Below are positions 1 through 11,505 of a stretch of 64,000 nt of DNA, piece by piece; positions within the stretch are counted from its first letter, which is position 1; the number at the start of each line of letters is the position of its first letter. The position numbers were made by a program, and so were the translations under genes. The notes under the pieces were generated by a model, which worked only from the letters and a program-made list of their open reading frames with translations, was not told the DNA's origin and searched no databases. Origin of the DNA: Camellia lanceoleosa (lineage: Eukaryota > Streptophyta > Magnoliopsida > Ericales > Theaceae); NCBI GenBank assembly GCA_025200525.1, contig CM045770.1, positions 85,398,084 to 85,462,083 on the forward strand. Direction: 5' to 3'.

Positions 1-34
1 TCCATCGCTGTCATCATTCAGGCTGCTAGACTAC

Positions 35-2476
35 ATGTCAACCTCCTCTCTCTCATCCTCAAAAGTCGTGTACTCCTCAAAGGATTCCTCGGGAGGTAAG
101 CGCTGCCTCACTTTGCCTCTCCCTCGGTCAGCTCCTTCTCTGTCCCTTACTAGGCCCTGTTTGCGTCTCCTAGCTGGAGGAGGTCCTGCAGGTGCAACTG
201 GTGCTGGCTCAAGCTGAAGAGGCCAATAAAGTTATGAGCAAGACTGTCATGACTATAAACTAGGGGCAAAGCATACCTCAATCCCGTGAATGGCCAGAGC
301 AGTCTGTCTCCTCCACACCATGAGGAGTAGTCGATTAATCGTTCGGAAAAGGTCATCAGCATATGTCGTGGGTACCTACAAAATAGTGGAAAGTTGAGCA
401 TAGTGGAACAAAGTAATGTGATCTGGCGGGGCGTAAAAGCAGTGTAGTGGGCAGAAATAGAAAAAAATGTGTACCTACTCAATGCCAGGAGCAATCACCA
501 ATTTGCGATCCCTTTTCTCAATGTGCTCAAGGAGGATCTGCTTAATTACCCCGTTTGGCCATATGTATACAACCTCTGTAAGAATCACCAGAAGCCCAAG
601 AATGGGAGTTGCAGCAGGAACTTCTTCGACTGCAGCAGCAACAGTAACCTCTAGAATAGCATAGACCACATCCAGGGTAAGGGCGCCATCACCCGAGTGT
701 GCAAGAAGGTAGTGAAGTCCCCGGACACATGGTACCGCTTACCATCCTCCCCCAACATAAGGAAGTCAACCTGAGGTCCATCATAAAGCTCATCAACTAC
801 CCTCATGCCTAGAGGAGGAACATGTGGAATGTCAGGGTCAGTAACGCCTCGCGTCTGCCAGATGAACCTCTCTTCTAGGTAATATGCTCGGCCAAAAAGA
901 CCCTCGAACAAAATCCTCATAGTAGAGGCATGCCATGCGGCAACATAGGTCGCCCTCACTACCTGAGGGATACCCACCCAAGGGTGCCAGTCAACCTGTG
1001 GAAGCAGATGTTAGATGTCAAAGATCTAAGCAGTATAAGAAGTAACAATATAAGAATGCTAGTGCAGTATAAGAATGCCAATGGAGTATGAGAATGCTAG
1101 TGCAGTATGGAAATAGTACAATATGGAAACAGTAGTATGAGAAATAGTGTAGTATGCATACAGTATGTAAAAGTTAAGGGTTAATATTTTGTTACTTGAT
1201 CCTTAGTGATCGTGTCAAAGAAGTTCGGAAGTAAATGAAGTCTTAGTCTATATGGCGACGTCGCTCAAATCGAGAGTTGTAGTACTGAGAGTGGGGTATT
1301 GACAACTCAATCGGCCTTACTGGGACTGAAGCTAGAGAGGTGAAATATGTGTAGACTCGTAGATGCAAGCAGGAAAAGATGGATGAAATAAATGAGCAGA
1401 TACAGACAAGAAATGCAAAGCAATGATGAGCAGAAAATACAAATGCAAAATTGAACAGAATGTAAAGCTGAACAGAAAAAGTAAGTATGAGGTGTACCTC
1501 CCAAACTCTCTAGTAGGAGCTGAGCGAATCCGCCTTTCGGCGGGATACAGAGCTTATGTAGTAGTATAAGGTGGCCAGGCCTGCACCACCCTAGTCATAC
1601 TCTGTCACCTATGGTAGGTGCACTAGTGCTCCCAGGAGATATGACCCCATAGTGTTTTCACTATTGGCAAACAAGGTAGTACCGAAGAGATACATAAAGA
1701 AGCCGCAGGTGTACTGGATGACCTCATCTGGAGTAGTTGGCTAAAAGTTGGAGAAGTGACTGGTGGTATCTAGGATCATCCCGAGAAGTTAACGCTGTGC
1801 GGCTCTCTATTGTGTCATATTAGGATCAAATAGGATCGGGCCGCTAACCCCAACTTGCAGGCCAGTGAGCATTGCAAAATCGTACGAGGTCAGAGTCAGC
1901 TCCCCGATCGATGAGAAGTGGAACGAGTCCGTAGTGTCCCCCCATCTCTCTACCAGGGCCTCGTATAGCAGCGACTTAGCCCTCATCTGTATGAGCCCTG
2001 AATAGAAAGGCCCAAAGTCGGCAACATCAACCAGTGTGCAAACCTTTGCAGGAAGTCTCTCATACTAGCATCGGGGGCCAGATATGGATCCATAGCCGCC
2101 AATCCTGCTAGCTATCACTTGTAAATTTGGAGTATTATCAATATCAATATGTGAATAGCACTAACGTGTGGTTTGTTTATGAGATTCAACATATGTACAA
2201 AACAAAGAAAGGATTGCTTACTGTGGAGGCATCGGCGAACAAGTGCTCCACGGGCTCTCGTAGCAGGATGTCCTCATCTATCCCTGGGATGAGGCCCTTA
2301 AATCTCAAAATACCGCCTGGGGGCGGAGCATGTGTACGTGGCCGGTAGGTGGCCGTATCAAATGGCCTATCAATGAGGAGAAGCAACACAGGAACGTCCT
2401 CAGCCTCTATATTCGCACCTAAGACGGCCCCAATACCAATGGCAGGGTCTGGGATGGGAACCTTGTCACTAGCCAT
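35..2476 (-). pseudogene. Antisense plant mobile domain (PMD, MAIN/MAIL-like) gene in element A, decayed
   Basis: PMD proteins (MAIN/MAIL1 family) are plant proteins linked to silencing and are also carried by some transposons; the molecular function is not settled. Here the start is the ATG ending at 2476 (MASDKVPIP). Exon 1 runs to 2222. Exon 2, about 2103-1498, holds the PMD core with GDTTDSFHF and LTSYDFAMLTGLQV, then GAGLATLYYYISS. Exon 3 is 1331-1196 (RFERRRH, then FFDTITKDQ after a shift). Exon 4 starts at 995 with VDWHPWVGIPQVV and contains LEERFIWQTRGV and FTTFLHTRVMAPL. GT-AG introns are visible at 2221, 1497-1332 and 1195-996. A charged, acidic tail is readable at about 200-35. Stops and frameshifts break it. 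It is antisense to its host element. The paralogue at 22299-25286 shares motifs and three intron positions. Confidence 0.75.
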
Positions 2477-2814
2477 AAAAAGAAAGTGAAAAAGTGAAGA
2501 AAAAGTGAGGGGATGAGCGAAAATGGGTAAAAACCCCAATATCCAAAGGGGAAAGAAGGAAAGTGTGGGCAAATGTGACGGAAAACAAGAAAAATCCCAA
2601 AACTCCACCAAATTAAATTTTGTTTGGTTCAAAGTGTAGAGGAGGGAAGGGGTTTCAAGGAAAAAATTGCAAGGGTTGTTGGGTAACTCAAAGGGAGGGA
2701 AAATCTAGAGAGAAGAGAAGCCTAGAGAGAGAGGGGGAAGAGTTTCGACCTAGGATGTGTGTGAAATGGGGGTTAAAATGTGTTTTAAGTAGCCACGGGT
2801 CATGGCTTTCTCGA

Positions 2815-2895
2815 ACTGCACCTTGCCGCTATCGAAGCCCAGCCGGCTTTATTGAAGCTCGACCGTGCTTCATCGAGACCCGGCCGGCTCTCAAT
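2815..2895. promoter_or_regulatory. GCCGGC-rich block upstream of the antisense PMD gene (element A)
   Basis: The block contains repeated CAGCCGGCT and CCCGGCCGGCT cores about 340-420 bp upstream of the PMD start codon on the minus strand. On the minus strand a CTTAAAAC box follows it (near 2780-2790). The same kind of block lies in this element's LTR (about 5463-5560) and upstream of both antisense genes of element T. A promoter role is inferred from position only. Confidence 0.35.
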
Positions 2896-2946
2896 GTGAA
2901 CTCAGTCAATTTAGTTTGTAGTTTTCTTTATTTCTTGCATTATTAA

Positions 2947-3085
2947 GCTTTAATCAAAAAAAAAAAAAAAACAGTAAAGAAGAAAAAAAAAACAAAGAGA
3001 TCAAAAAAAAAAAAAAAAAAATCAAAATAAAGAAGGAAGGGAATAGAAGTAAAAATATAAAAAGAGAAGGAAGGGAAAAGAGAGG
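2947..3085. repeat. A-rich low-complexity stretch
   Basis: Two long A runs (about 2957-2971 and 3005-3021) are separated by purine-rich sequence. No coding potential is seen. The stretch between here and 3490 is AT-rich and carries no recognised feature. Confidence 0.7.
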
Positions 3086-3494
3086 AATTTTGTTCATTCT
3101 ATTTTGTTCTATTGCATGACTTCATGATTTGTTACTTTAATTCGTTTCGTTATTTCGTAACAGACGATATTGTGTGTTTGGTTCATTCAGAGGAATTCCA
3201 GATAAAATCATTCGTGCCACAGTAAAATCATCATCCATTTTATCATCAAATTGGAACGCGGTGTGTTGTATTTAAATTAAGGCCCATTGTTTTACAAATT
3301 GGCTATCACCTTACTATGTTGCTTTGATTGTTTTGATTTTATGTCTCTTTGTGTAGAATTCATGTTCACTTCTTTGTTACTTCGCTAATTCACATTTATG
3401 CGTTGTATCTTGATTTGAGTTATCTCCATGGATTATATTACATTCTCCGAGGCTTTCCTGGATTTGTTTGCTTTTTCATTGATCTAATCTCCTC

Positions 3495-4835
3495 TTCTTG
3501 GCTGAGATGCGTTAGGATTGTTCAAATTGGTTAAAAACATTGGGTGTGCCCGGTGTTCACACCATCCTCCTCCTCTCGTGTGAGATGCGTTAGGATTGTC
3601 CAAATCAGTTAAAAACAGCACATGCACCTGTTTGTTCACACCGTCCTCATCCTCTCGCATGAGACGTTTTAGGATTGTCCAAATCGGTTACAAACAGCAG
3701 GTGCGCCTGTTTGTTCATACCACCTTTCCTCCTATTACATGAGACGTGTTAGGATTGTTTCAATTGGTTAAAAATAGCAGGTGTGCCTGTTTGTTCACAC
3801 CACATTTCCTCCTATCACGTGAGACGCGCTAGGATTTGTTTCAATCAATTAAAAATAGCAGGTGTGCCTGTTTGTTCACACCATCCTCCTCTTCTTGCGT
3901 GAGACGCGTTAGGATTGTCCAAATCAATTAAAAACAATAGGTGCACCTGTTTGTTCACACCACCTTTCCGTCTTTCACGTGAGATGCGTTATGATTGTTT
4001 CAATCAGTTAAAAACAATAGGTGTGCCTGTTTGTTCACACCACCTTTCCTCCTATCACGTGAGACACGCTAGGATCATTTCAATCGGTTAAAAATAACAG
4101 GTGCCCCTGTTTGTTCACACCACTTTTCCTCCTATCGCCTGAGATGCGTTAGGATTGTTTCAATCGGTTATAAACAGTAGGTGCAACTGTTTGTTCACAC
4201 CATCCTCTTCTTCTCGCATGAGACACATTAGGGTTGTTCAAATCGGTTAAAAACAGTAGGTGTGCCTGTTTGTTGACACTACATTTCCTTCTATCGCGTA
4301 AGACGCGTTAGGATTGTTTCAATCGGTTAAAAATAGCAGGTGTGCATGTTTGTTCACACCACATTTCCTCCTATCGCGTGAGACGCGTTAGGATTGTTTT
4401 AATTGGTTAAAAACATCGGGTGTCCCCGATGTTCACACCATCCTCCTCTTCTCGCGTGAGACACGTTAGAAATGTCCAAATTAGTTAAAAACATTGTGTG
4501 TTCCCGGTGTTCACACCATCCTTTTCCTCTTGCATGAGACGTATTAGGATTGTCCAAATCAATTAAAAATAGTAGGTGTGCCTGTTTGTTCACACCACCT
4601 TTCCTCTTATCGTGTGAGACGCGTTAGGATTGTTTCAATCGGTTAAAAACAACAGGTGCACCTGTTTGTTTACAGCACCTCTCCTCTTATCGCGTGAGAC
4701 GCGTTAGGATTTTTTTCTCAATTAAAAACATAAGGTGTGCCTATTTGTTCATACCACCCTTCCTCTTATGGCGTGAGACACATTAGGATCTCGGTTAAAA
4801 ACCTCTGGTATGCTCAATGGTTACGTCGCCCTTTA
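3495..4835 (+). repeat. 80-bp tandem repeat array (about 16-17 units) in the element A tail
   Basis: GAGACGCGTTAGGATTG recurs at about 3582, 3661, 3741, 3821, 3901, 3981, 4061, 4141, 4220, 4299, 4379, 4458, 4535, 4615, 4694 and 4773, a period of 79-80 bp. Each unit holds GGTTAAAAAC followed by an inverted pair GGTGTG...CACACC about 10 bp apart, so each can form a small hairpin. Units differ by point changes. Shorter units of the same family occur reversed in element T at about 16830-17165, at the same place relative to the polypurine tract. This is a 3'-tail minisatellite of the element, not coding sequence. Confidence 0.9.
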
Positions 4836-5226
4836 CCCTTCCTATGCGAGGCATAGTTAGGTTTGCATTTTCTTACATCCTTTCTACGTGAGACGTAGTT
4901 TGGTTTGTGCTTTCTTTGTCCTTTCCATGTGAGACATGTTTGTTTATTCACTTCTTTTTGTAAGACATGTCTGTTTTCGTTCAAACGTTGCATTCTTGTT
5001 TAGATTGTAGCATTGTTTCATTGCTTCATTTGCATTCAAATGTTTCATTGGTGTTTCATTGCATGATCATAAGTTATTTGCTATATTTCGTTTTTGTGCT
5101 TTGCCCTTGAGTTCAATCTTTGCATTTATGTCTTGATTTCTTGCCCAAGCCTTGTGGCCTCGTCAAACGGGTTGTCTATGGGCTTTGGCATTTACTCACG
5201 TCACTTTATGACTTCAAGTTCTATCA

Positions 5227-5238
5227 AAGAGGGGCAAC
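5227..5238 (+). other. Polypurine tract of element A
   Basis: AAGAGGGGCAAC lies immediately 5' of the LTR start TGTAGACACC. The same sequence with one change (AAGAAGGGCAAC on the minus strand) precedes the 3' LTR of element T. Confidence 0.8.
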
Positions 5239-7190
5239 TGTAGACACCCCATTTTTGACTGCCTGCAAGGCTTGAGCGCTTAGTTCGGTACGCTTGATGA
5301 TGAAAGTGGTGTTGTGCGTGTTTTGAGGTCTCAACGAAGGGGCTATGTTTAAGCTCTGAAACAATCCCAAACCTTCCATATTCACAATGTTTATACCCCA
5401 GAAACCCATTTTTACACATTGTGCCACCCTATGCTAAGTCTGAAGTAGAGAGATAGGGGATCACATTGAGGTCCGGTTGTGCCCCATTAAGGCCCGACCG
5501 TGGCTATTAATGGCCGGCTGGGCTTTAGTAGCGAGAAACACTGTTCTGGGCAGAAGCCAGCCAGCTGTCAATTTTTGAATATATTTATGACCTCTTTTGC
5601 TCAAATTCTATAAAAACGAAGTTATATCTTTGTTTTGAGGGTTGAACAAATTCTAAAAAGCTTATACACCTTCTTGAGAGCTCCTTCTTCTTGTGCAAGC
5701 AACCTTTGAGCAAGCTTACCACCTTTAACCTATATCTATACACCATATACATGTTCACACCTTGGCCTTGGAACCTTGGTTGAGTCTTGAGCATCACAAT
5801 TCAAGCTTGAGAGTGTATTTGGACCTAGTTTGATTCACAACAAAGAGCTTACCTTCTTGAGAGAAAACAGAGGGCAGTGACTGAAGGTGAAACAGGACAG
5901 ATTCCAAGGAAAGCAGACAGAGTTACTTTTGAAAACGCTACGAGCATGTCATCCTTGTGCTTCCATTGTAAATTGTAAATTAATGATCTTAATATTGTTG
6001 TAGTTATTAGTATTGTAATTAATATTGTTGTAGCAATGATTCGTTAGATAGTTAGCTTATTTTGTTGTAATAAATTAGCTAGTTAGTTATTTATTCATTC
6101 ACTTGACTTTGTAATAATTAGTTTAATTCGGACTCTCGGACATTGATTCGCACCCTCTTGCATGAGCGAAAATATGTAATAACGTGTATGTCTTCCAATC
6201 CTATGTCTTTCTCCCTTTACTTATTCGCTTACGATGGTAGTGTAGAGTACCCTTTTTTTCAAATTAGCATTTTTATGCTTTGCATCCATTGTCTTGCATG
6301 CATCCAAGGTTCGGCTCATCATACTAACCAAATGTTTAAATTAATTGCTTGAATATGTGCTTTATCTCATGTCTTGAGTATCATATACCATGCTTATAGC
6401 TGAGCCTATTAATTGCATGGTTGTATGTGTCACATTAGTCATATTGCATTATTTAGGAGCATGCATTTTTTTAATTATTTTGCTTTGTTTGGCTTGCCTT
6501 GGAGTACTAGGTGAGCTTTTATTTACTTTAGCATATTGTATAAGTGTGCTTGTTACCATGTCTAGTATGCTTGTTACGAGGCTAATCGCTTAAATGATAG
6601 ACCTCTTTGAATGCCTGTGGATGGTGGCTAAAATGCGAAAATTGGGATAAATTGATTAATGTACATACAAACTCACATTTTCAAGTGACATATATCAAAA
6701 ACAATTTTCAAACCAAACATGAAATCAAATGTTCCAACTTTTGCAAATTGGTCTATGCTTGCGTGTATCACCTAGTAAAGTTGGTCTAATAACCGGAACA
6801 AGAGCATATAATGCAAATAGGAATCACATCATGATTAGTAGATGCCGATCTTTGATCGGGCAAGTGGGGTGCTCAATTCATGACCTTCCCCTCTCGTACC
6901 TAAATTCCCGAGCCGAGACACTTTGGTGATGACGGATAAGTGGCCTTTGGCACGAGTCTTGGGTTTCCTAAATTTTTCAAAAACATTTAGGTGGCGACTC
7001 TGAAATCTGGCAAAGCAGTCCATTTTTAGCATTTGATTCAAACATCGATTTTCCAAAAAGAATTGCCGGATTTGGACACTTTTTGTGTTTTCACTGTTTC
7101 ATATTACACTTGTGAAATCAGATTCAGAATCACGAGAGTTCGAACTGTAGGGCTAGTTGTATCCGAAAGGAGCACGAAAAGTAAGCCACA
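5239..7190 (+). repeat. 3' LTR of element A
   Basis: The LTR starts TGTAGACACCCC after the polypurine tract and ends AAGCCACA at 7190. Its end matches the reverse complement of the element T LTR end (CTGAGCCACA). A GCCGGC-rich block at about 5463-5560 precedes a TATA-like TCTATAAAAAC at about 5603-5613, about 365 bp from the LTR start. At 1,952 bp it is much shorter than the 3.3-3.5 kb LTRs of element T. The final 350 bp (about 6830-7190) is the best conserved part and aligns to 12890-13260, 17393-17760 and 36277-36660 in reverse. Confidence 0.8.
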
Positions 7191-7437
7191 TATTACTTCT
7201 TGTATTTTCTATTGCTATAGGTAAACATAGCACTGTAAACATAAGCAAATAGTCCTTTTCACAATATTCAGATCATTTATTTCAATTTCATGTGTTCATG
7301 GTCAGGTTCAATTTTCACATTTAAAGAACACACACATACACTCACACATGCAGATGGAATGCCCCTACTTCTTACTAGGACATCCTAAGCTCATATGGAC
7401 CTTTGTGTGCGGTAGAACACGTGCTCTGATACCACTC
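7191..7437 (-). pseudogene. Start of a chromovirus gag and its leader, cut off by element A
   Basis: On the minus strand this aligns to 54467-54688: the primer-binding site, the leader and the first codons of gag, which corresponds to MENTRSN. The expected ATG here reads ATA. Homology ends at 7191, where the LTR of element A begins, so A inserted a few codons into gag. The rest of this internal region should lie left of element A's 5' end, outside the window. Confidence 0.75.
7422..7434 (-). other. Primer-binding site (initiator tRNA-Met) next to the 7438 LTR
   Basis: The minus strand reads TGGTATCAGAGCA, the standard plant initiator-tRNA-Met primer site, 3 bp after the LTR end. It shows that the 7438-9766 LTR acted as a 5' LTR for the truncated internal region to its left. 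Confidence 0.9.
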
Positions 7438-7909
7438 TGTCACGACCCAAACCCACCCCTATAGGTTTAGGGTCGTAACCGGCCAGTAATCTTTGGATTA
7501 CCAAAGGCCTCTGACCAGATTAACATATAATTAGGGGTTGCAGAAGCAAAAACATATGCAGTCCATTGAGCTGTGTTGCCATACATGGGACAAAAATTTA
7601 AAACTTGGATGAAATATATACATATATGACATCAAATCCACATAAGTCTTGCAGTGCCGTACAAGGTGTGCGGATGAACAAAAACAAAACAAAACATTAT
7701 ACACAAGACAACTTTAAGCATGGTTCACAAAACTTAACTTCTTAAATGGGAAGCGGAATCCCAGTGAATAATAACAGAGTAAAGGGTTAAATAAATGATG
7801 TTCTAACAAATTTAAAAAATAGAAACAAATTCATTTTCATAATCTTGCTTGAATACTTGTTCATATGGGGTACATCCATAAGCGCTAACAGATCAAATAC
7901 AGTGCATTA

Positions 7910-8075
7910 AGGGTCATACTTGACAGTTCCATAAAAGAACCTCCGGTACTGGGAACAGATAACAAACTTGTTAGTTCCATGGAGGAAGCTCCAGTACTGG
8001 GAACAGATAACATATTTGTCAGTTCTATAAAGGAACCTCTAGTACCGGGTACAAATAACATACTTAATGCCATGG
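7910..8075 (-). repeat. 48-bp tandem repeat in the left chromovirus LTR (about 3 units)
   Basis: AGTTCCATAAAGGAACCTC units recur every 48 bp and read as a 16-residue period in one frame. The right LTR has about one more unit (55285-55500). The open frame is a by-product of the 48-bp period being a multiple of three. Confidence 0.8.
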
Positions 8076-8454
8076 AATTGTTGCCACGAATACTTTCCAA
8101 TAAATGGGCTATCATTCATTGTATGAAACGTAATTGGTCCATAAAATAGATCTTATTGCATCATACAGAAAATAAATAACATAACTTTACTAAGTTATTA
8201 CTCACAGATGGCTTCAAAGCAAACAACAGAGCAGACAAATTAGGTAACTTGCGGCGTGTGACCTACACAGATACAGAACGAATACGTACTGAATTATGCA
8301 CCTGAAATTATTAACTTAGTTCTTTCTTCTTTAGGTGTGTTTCTACTTCTTATCCTTATTATTATGTCTTAACTAGGGCTTAGGAATGCCTAGGATGCAA
8401 TGAGGATACTGAAATGCACTTGAAAACACTTAGGCAAATATGTTGAAAACAGGG

Positions 8455-8762
8455 GCCTCGCTCGAGCGCAACTTCCTTCGCTTAAGCGGAGGTTCCAGAG
8501 TGGTCGCTCGAGCGGTTTGCAAACTTCTGCAAAAGTGCTGGTTGCTTGAATTTTCCATTCGACGGCCACTAGATGGTCGCTCGAGCGTGAGACTAAGGTC
8601 TTCGCTCGAGCACAACTTTCGTCGCTTGAGCGGTCTGCAAAAATGTTAAAATTCTGGGAGCATGCAATTTATGCTCAAGCCAACGTTTGGTCACTGGAGC
8701 GAAGGCGCAAAACACAGAGTGGTCGCTCGAGCGCAGGACTTGTCGCTTGAGCGGAGATGCAG
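8455..8762. repeat. Palindromic CGCTCGAGCG repeats in the left LTR
   Basis: Five exact CTCGAG cores within CGCTCGAGCG-like palindromes, plus several decayed forms (CGCTTAAGCG, CGCTTGAGCG), are spread over about 300 bp. The right LTR has the same block at about 55880-56180, more decayed. A denser version occurs in the solo LTR at 48035-50153. Confidence 0.8.
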
Positions 8763-9766
8763 AATCTGGAATTTCCAGATTGCTCTTCATAACTCAAAAC
8801 TCGATTTCAAAGCTTCAATCTTGTTCATTTTGGCCAAAAACTTTAGAAAACATTTGGAAACTTGTAGGAAAACATGAAATGATGGTTAATTCATAAAATT
8901 AAGGCCCAAACACAAATCAATTCTCCAAAATCAAAGTGAAACTTCATGTCTTTACACATGCATGTAATGATATTGATTCAAAACCTCTAAACCATGCACA
9001 AATGAAGTGTTAAAATGTAAATTCACTACGAGCTTCCATAATTGAACAAGAATAGGCCCTTGCATGTGAGGATTAGTTGAAATCAACACTTGAAATTCAT
9101 GAATTATACATGCATGTGTGGTATGAGTTACATTCCTTGATTCCTAGCTTAATTCCCATGCTTAACACTTCATCCTCTAGAATTCTTGCACTAAAGTCTT
9201 GATTACAAAGCTTAAGGACAAAATTATTACCTAGAGTCTTAGATTCACAAGTATAGAAGCTTTACTTCCCAAATTCTCTTCAATTCTCCAACAATTCCTA
9301 ACAATTCTCCCATTTTCTAACTTTGATCTCAATTTCCTTCCTTCTCTTTCTTTCTCTCACATTTTGTGCTTGAAGAGTATGAAGTGAGGGTGTGAAAGGA
9401 ATTAATGGAGTCAAAATAGCCTTATATAGGCTCAATTAAGAAGGCTTTAATCAAAATTGGTTTAAGAATGGTTAAGTATCATTAATTTATTCTAATTATT
9501 TCATTCTGAATCGAAGTTCAATTGAACCTACCATAAATTCTAAAAATTACAAATAACACATAAATTAAGTCAATTTCTTGATCGGATGCTGATAAGGCCT
9601 TCAATTTGCAGAATAAAACAGAAACACAAATAGATATTCTTACAGTAGACAGATATAAACACAAATAATGAAATACACATGGAATTAACTCAAGATTTCA
9701 TCTTAATTACTTATTAACCATCCTTAATCATGGTGTAACAGTTAATCACAGGTCGGGGTTATTATA

Positions 9767-9780
9767 GTCTTCCCCCCTTA
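9767..9780 (-). other. Polypurine tract of the framework chromovirus
   Basis: The minus strand reads TAAGGGGGGAAGAC directly before the LTR start. The equivalent in the neighbouring copy is TAAGAGGAGAAGAG (57189-57202). Confidence 0.85.
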
Positions 9781-10102
9781 AAGAGTTTGGTCCTCCATAC
9801 TCGAATTACCTTCATTTCGGAAGAATATTGGGTCCAAAGGGAACAAATCAGGGTATCTCTTTTATCATGTCTTCTTCCGTCTCCCATGTTGCATGTGTGC
9901 CTCTGTGGTTTTGCCAATACACTTTCACTAAGGGGATTTCTTTGTTCCTCAATCTTTTGATCTGGCGATTCACAATCTAAATTGGCCTTTCCTCATAGGT
10001 GTAGTCATCCTTCAAAAGCGTATGTATTGGTTCAATAACATGTAATGGATCTCATAGATAGTCTTGAAGCATTGAGACATGAAAAACATTATGCATATGT
10101 TC

Positions 10103-10607
10103 TAGGGGTAGTAGTGGATCAGATTTGTGCGGTTTGCAGTTCGGTTTTGATCAACACGCATTTATGTGGTTTGTGAGGATAGGGTTCGTGGATGTGCGAG
10201 CGGTTGTAGGCATTTTGCGTTTTGGACTTTTTTCTTTAAAAATTTATTTTTGAGCTTTTTTTCCCATTTTGTAAATATTTATTTTGGGTCATTTTCCCCA
10301 AATTTTCTAAAACATATTAGGATCAAGGAACAGATTATATCATTTTCCCCCCAAATTTATTTTTCTCATAATTTTTCACTCAATTTATAAACAAAAGGTG
10401 AGAAATTTCTCTTCATTTCTCACCAAACCACCGCATCAAAACAGACTATACTAAAGCTTAATTTAAAATCACTAAAAAATGTGTTTAAATTTTTACATTA
10501 CAAACAGATTTTAAACGAGTTTACAAACACGAATCAAACTTGAATACCTTGTCTACTTCAAATCAACAAACAAAACCCAAAAAATGCAAAAAGCAGAGGA
10601 AACAAAA

Positions 10608-10646
<39 letters not shown>

Positions 10647-10852
10647 AGAGAAAGAGAAAGAGATACCTGTAAGAAAGGAGAACGAGGACAAGAAAAGGTG
10701 GGACGATCTAGAAAGGCAATGCCTTTTCTAGAAACTTCCATGCGATGGGTATGTTGTTGTCCCGGAGACTACTCTGCATAGTTAACACAGCCATCAATGG
10801 ATCATTGACACAAAAAGAGAGAATTTAGCGGGAGAAGAGAGAAGGGGTGTTA

Positions 10853-10893
<41 letters not shown>

Positions 10894-11167
10894 CCAACAA
10901 CCAACTACTGGCTTATACTTTTTTTCAAAAAACTAGTTGTTGTTTCCAATTTGATGTGAAACTTGCAAGTCAAAATGAGTGGATCTTGCGAAGGTCGAGT
11001 GTTGTTGGAGAGTTGAAATGATGTGAAACTGGATGTAAAGGTCGAGAGTTAAGAGTTGAGACGGATCTTGTGAAGGTAGAGAGTTGAGGGTTGAGATGGA
11101 TCTTGCGAAAAGGTCGAGAGTTACCAGAGACTTGTAAGATGAAACTCGCTGGTTCTGATCGCCATTG

Positions 11168-11205
<38 letters not shown>

Positions 11206-11505
11206 AAGAAGAGAGCTGCATAGATTTCTTAGATTAGGATTAGGGTTTTTTTTTTTTGGTAAAAACAAAAAACTCTAGGATAGATCATAGATGAATGGTT
11301 CAGATTTTTTTTTATTTTTATATATTCTAAGTGTAGGTGGGTTGTGGCAGGTGCAGGTCAAACCCGCAACCCTCCCGTAAGCCGAAAACTTGCTATATTT
11401 CAAACTGCACCCTACCCTATTGTATTTGCGAAATCGCCTATACGTGTTCGGGTTGGATTGGGTAGCGCGGGTTGTGCGGGTTAGATAACACTATGCCCAA
11501 CCCTA
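10103..11505. mobile_element. Non-autonomous hAT-type DNA transposon
   Basis: This 1,403-bp insertion splits the chromovirus 3' coding region. It is flanked by a perfect 8-bp duplication ATATGTTC (10095-10102 and 11506-11513). The uninterrupted neighbour copy reads GCATATGTTCTATCACTGG at about 57512. The ends are TAGGGGTAG and, inverted, TAGGGTTGG. The subterminal regions are rich in GCGGGT/GCGGTT. No transposase is seen. Inside are three separate (GA)n/(CT)n tracts (about 10612-10643, 10855-10890, 11168-11202). Confidence 0.85.
10612..11203. repeat. Three (GA)n microsatellites inside the hAT element
   Basis: Uninterrupted AG repeats of about 30-36 bp lie at about 10612-10643, 10855-10890 and 11168-11203. 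Apparent open frames here are translations of the dinucleotide repeat. Confidence 0.85.

Larger units (their letters stand above)
1..7190 (+). mobile_element. Element A: 3' end of a giant Tat/Ogre-type Ty3/gypsy retrotransposon
   Basis: Only the 3' part is in the window. It contains an antisense PMD gene, an A-rich stretch, an 80-bp tandem array, a polypurine tract and the 3' LTR. The plus orientation follows from the polypurine tract at 5227-5238 lying just before an LTR that starts TGTAGACACCCC. This is the same LTR start as element T (12890-52024), whose tail has the same order of parts. The right end (AAGCCACA at 7183-7190) abuts the beginning of a chromovirus gag, so A inserted into that gag. 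Its gag-pol and 5' LTR must lie left of the window. Tat lineage is inferred from homology to T, not from coding domains seen here. Confidence 0.8.
7438..9766 (-). repeat. Chromovirus (Tekay/Del-like) LTR, left copy
   Basis: On the minus strand it begins TATAATAACCCC (an altered TGTAACAACCC) and ends CGTGACA. A primer site flanks its low side and a polypurine tract (9767-9780) its high side. It is therefore shared: 3' LTR of the element to the right and 5' LTR of the one to the left. A TATA-like CCTATATAAGGC lies at 9419-9430. It aligns along its length with 54689-57188 but lacks about 110 bp near 7745 that the other copy has. It contains a 48-bp minisatellite and CTCGAG-palindrome repeats. 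Confidence 0.9.

Noticed and set aside
3495..4835. CRISPR-like regular repeats
   Set aside because: The units are contiguous 80-bp tandem copies with no unique spacers, in a plant retrotransposon tail.
7885..8115. Open frame with a 16-residue repeat as a repeat protein
   Set aside because: It is a translation of the 48-bp LTR minisatellite; 48 is a multiple of three, so any frame stays open. It has no start context or partner sequence.
10540..11268. Arg/Glu- and Ser/Leu-rich frames in the hAT element
   Set aside because: They read (GA)n or (CT)n microsatellites.
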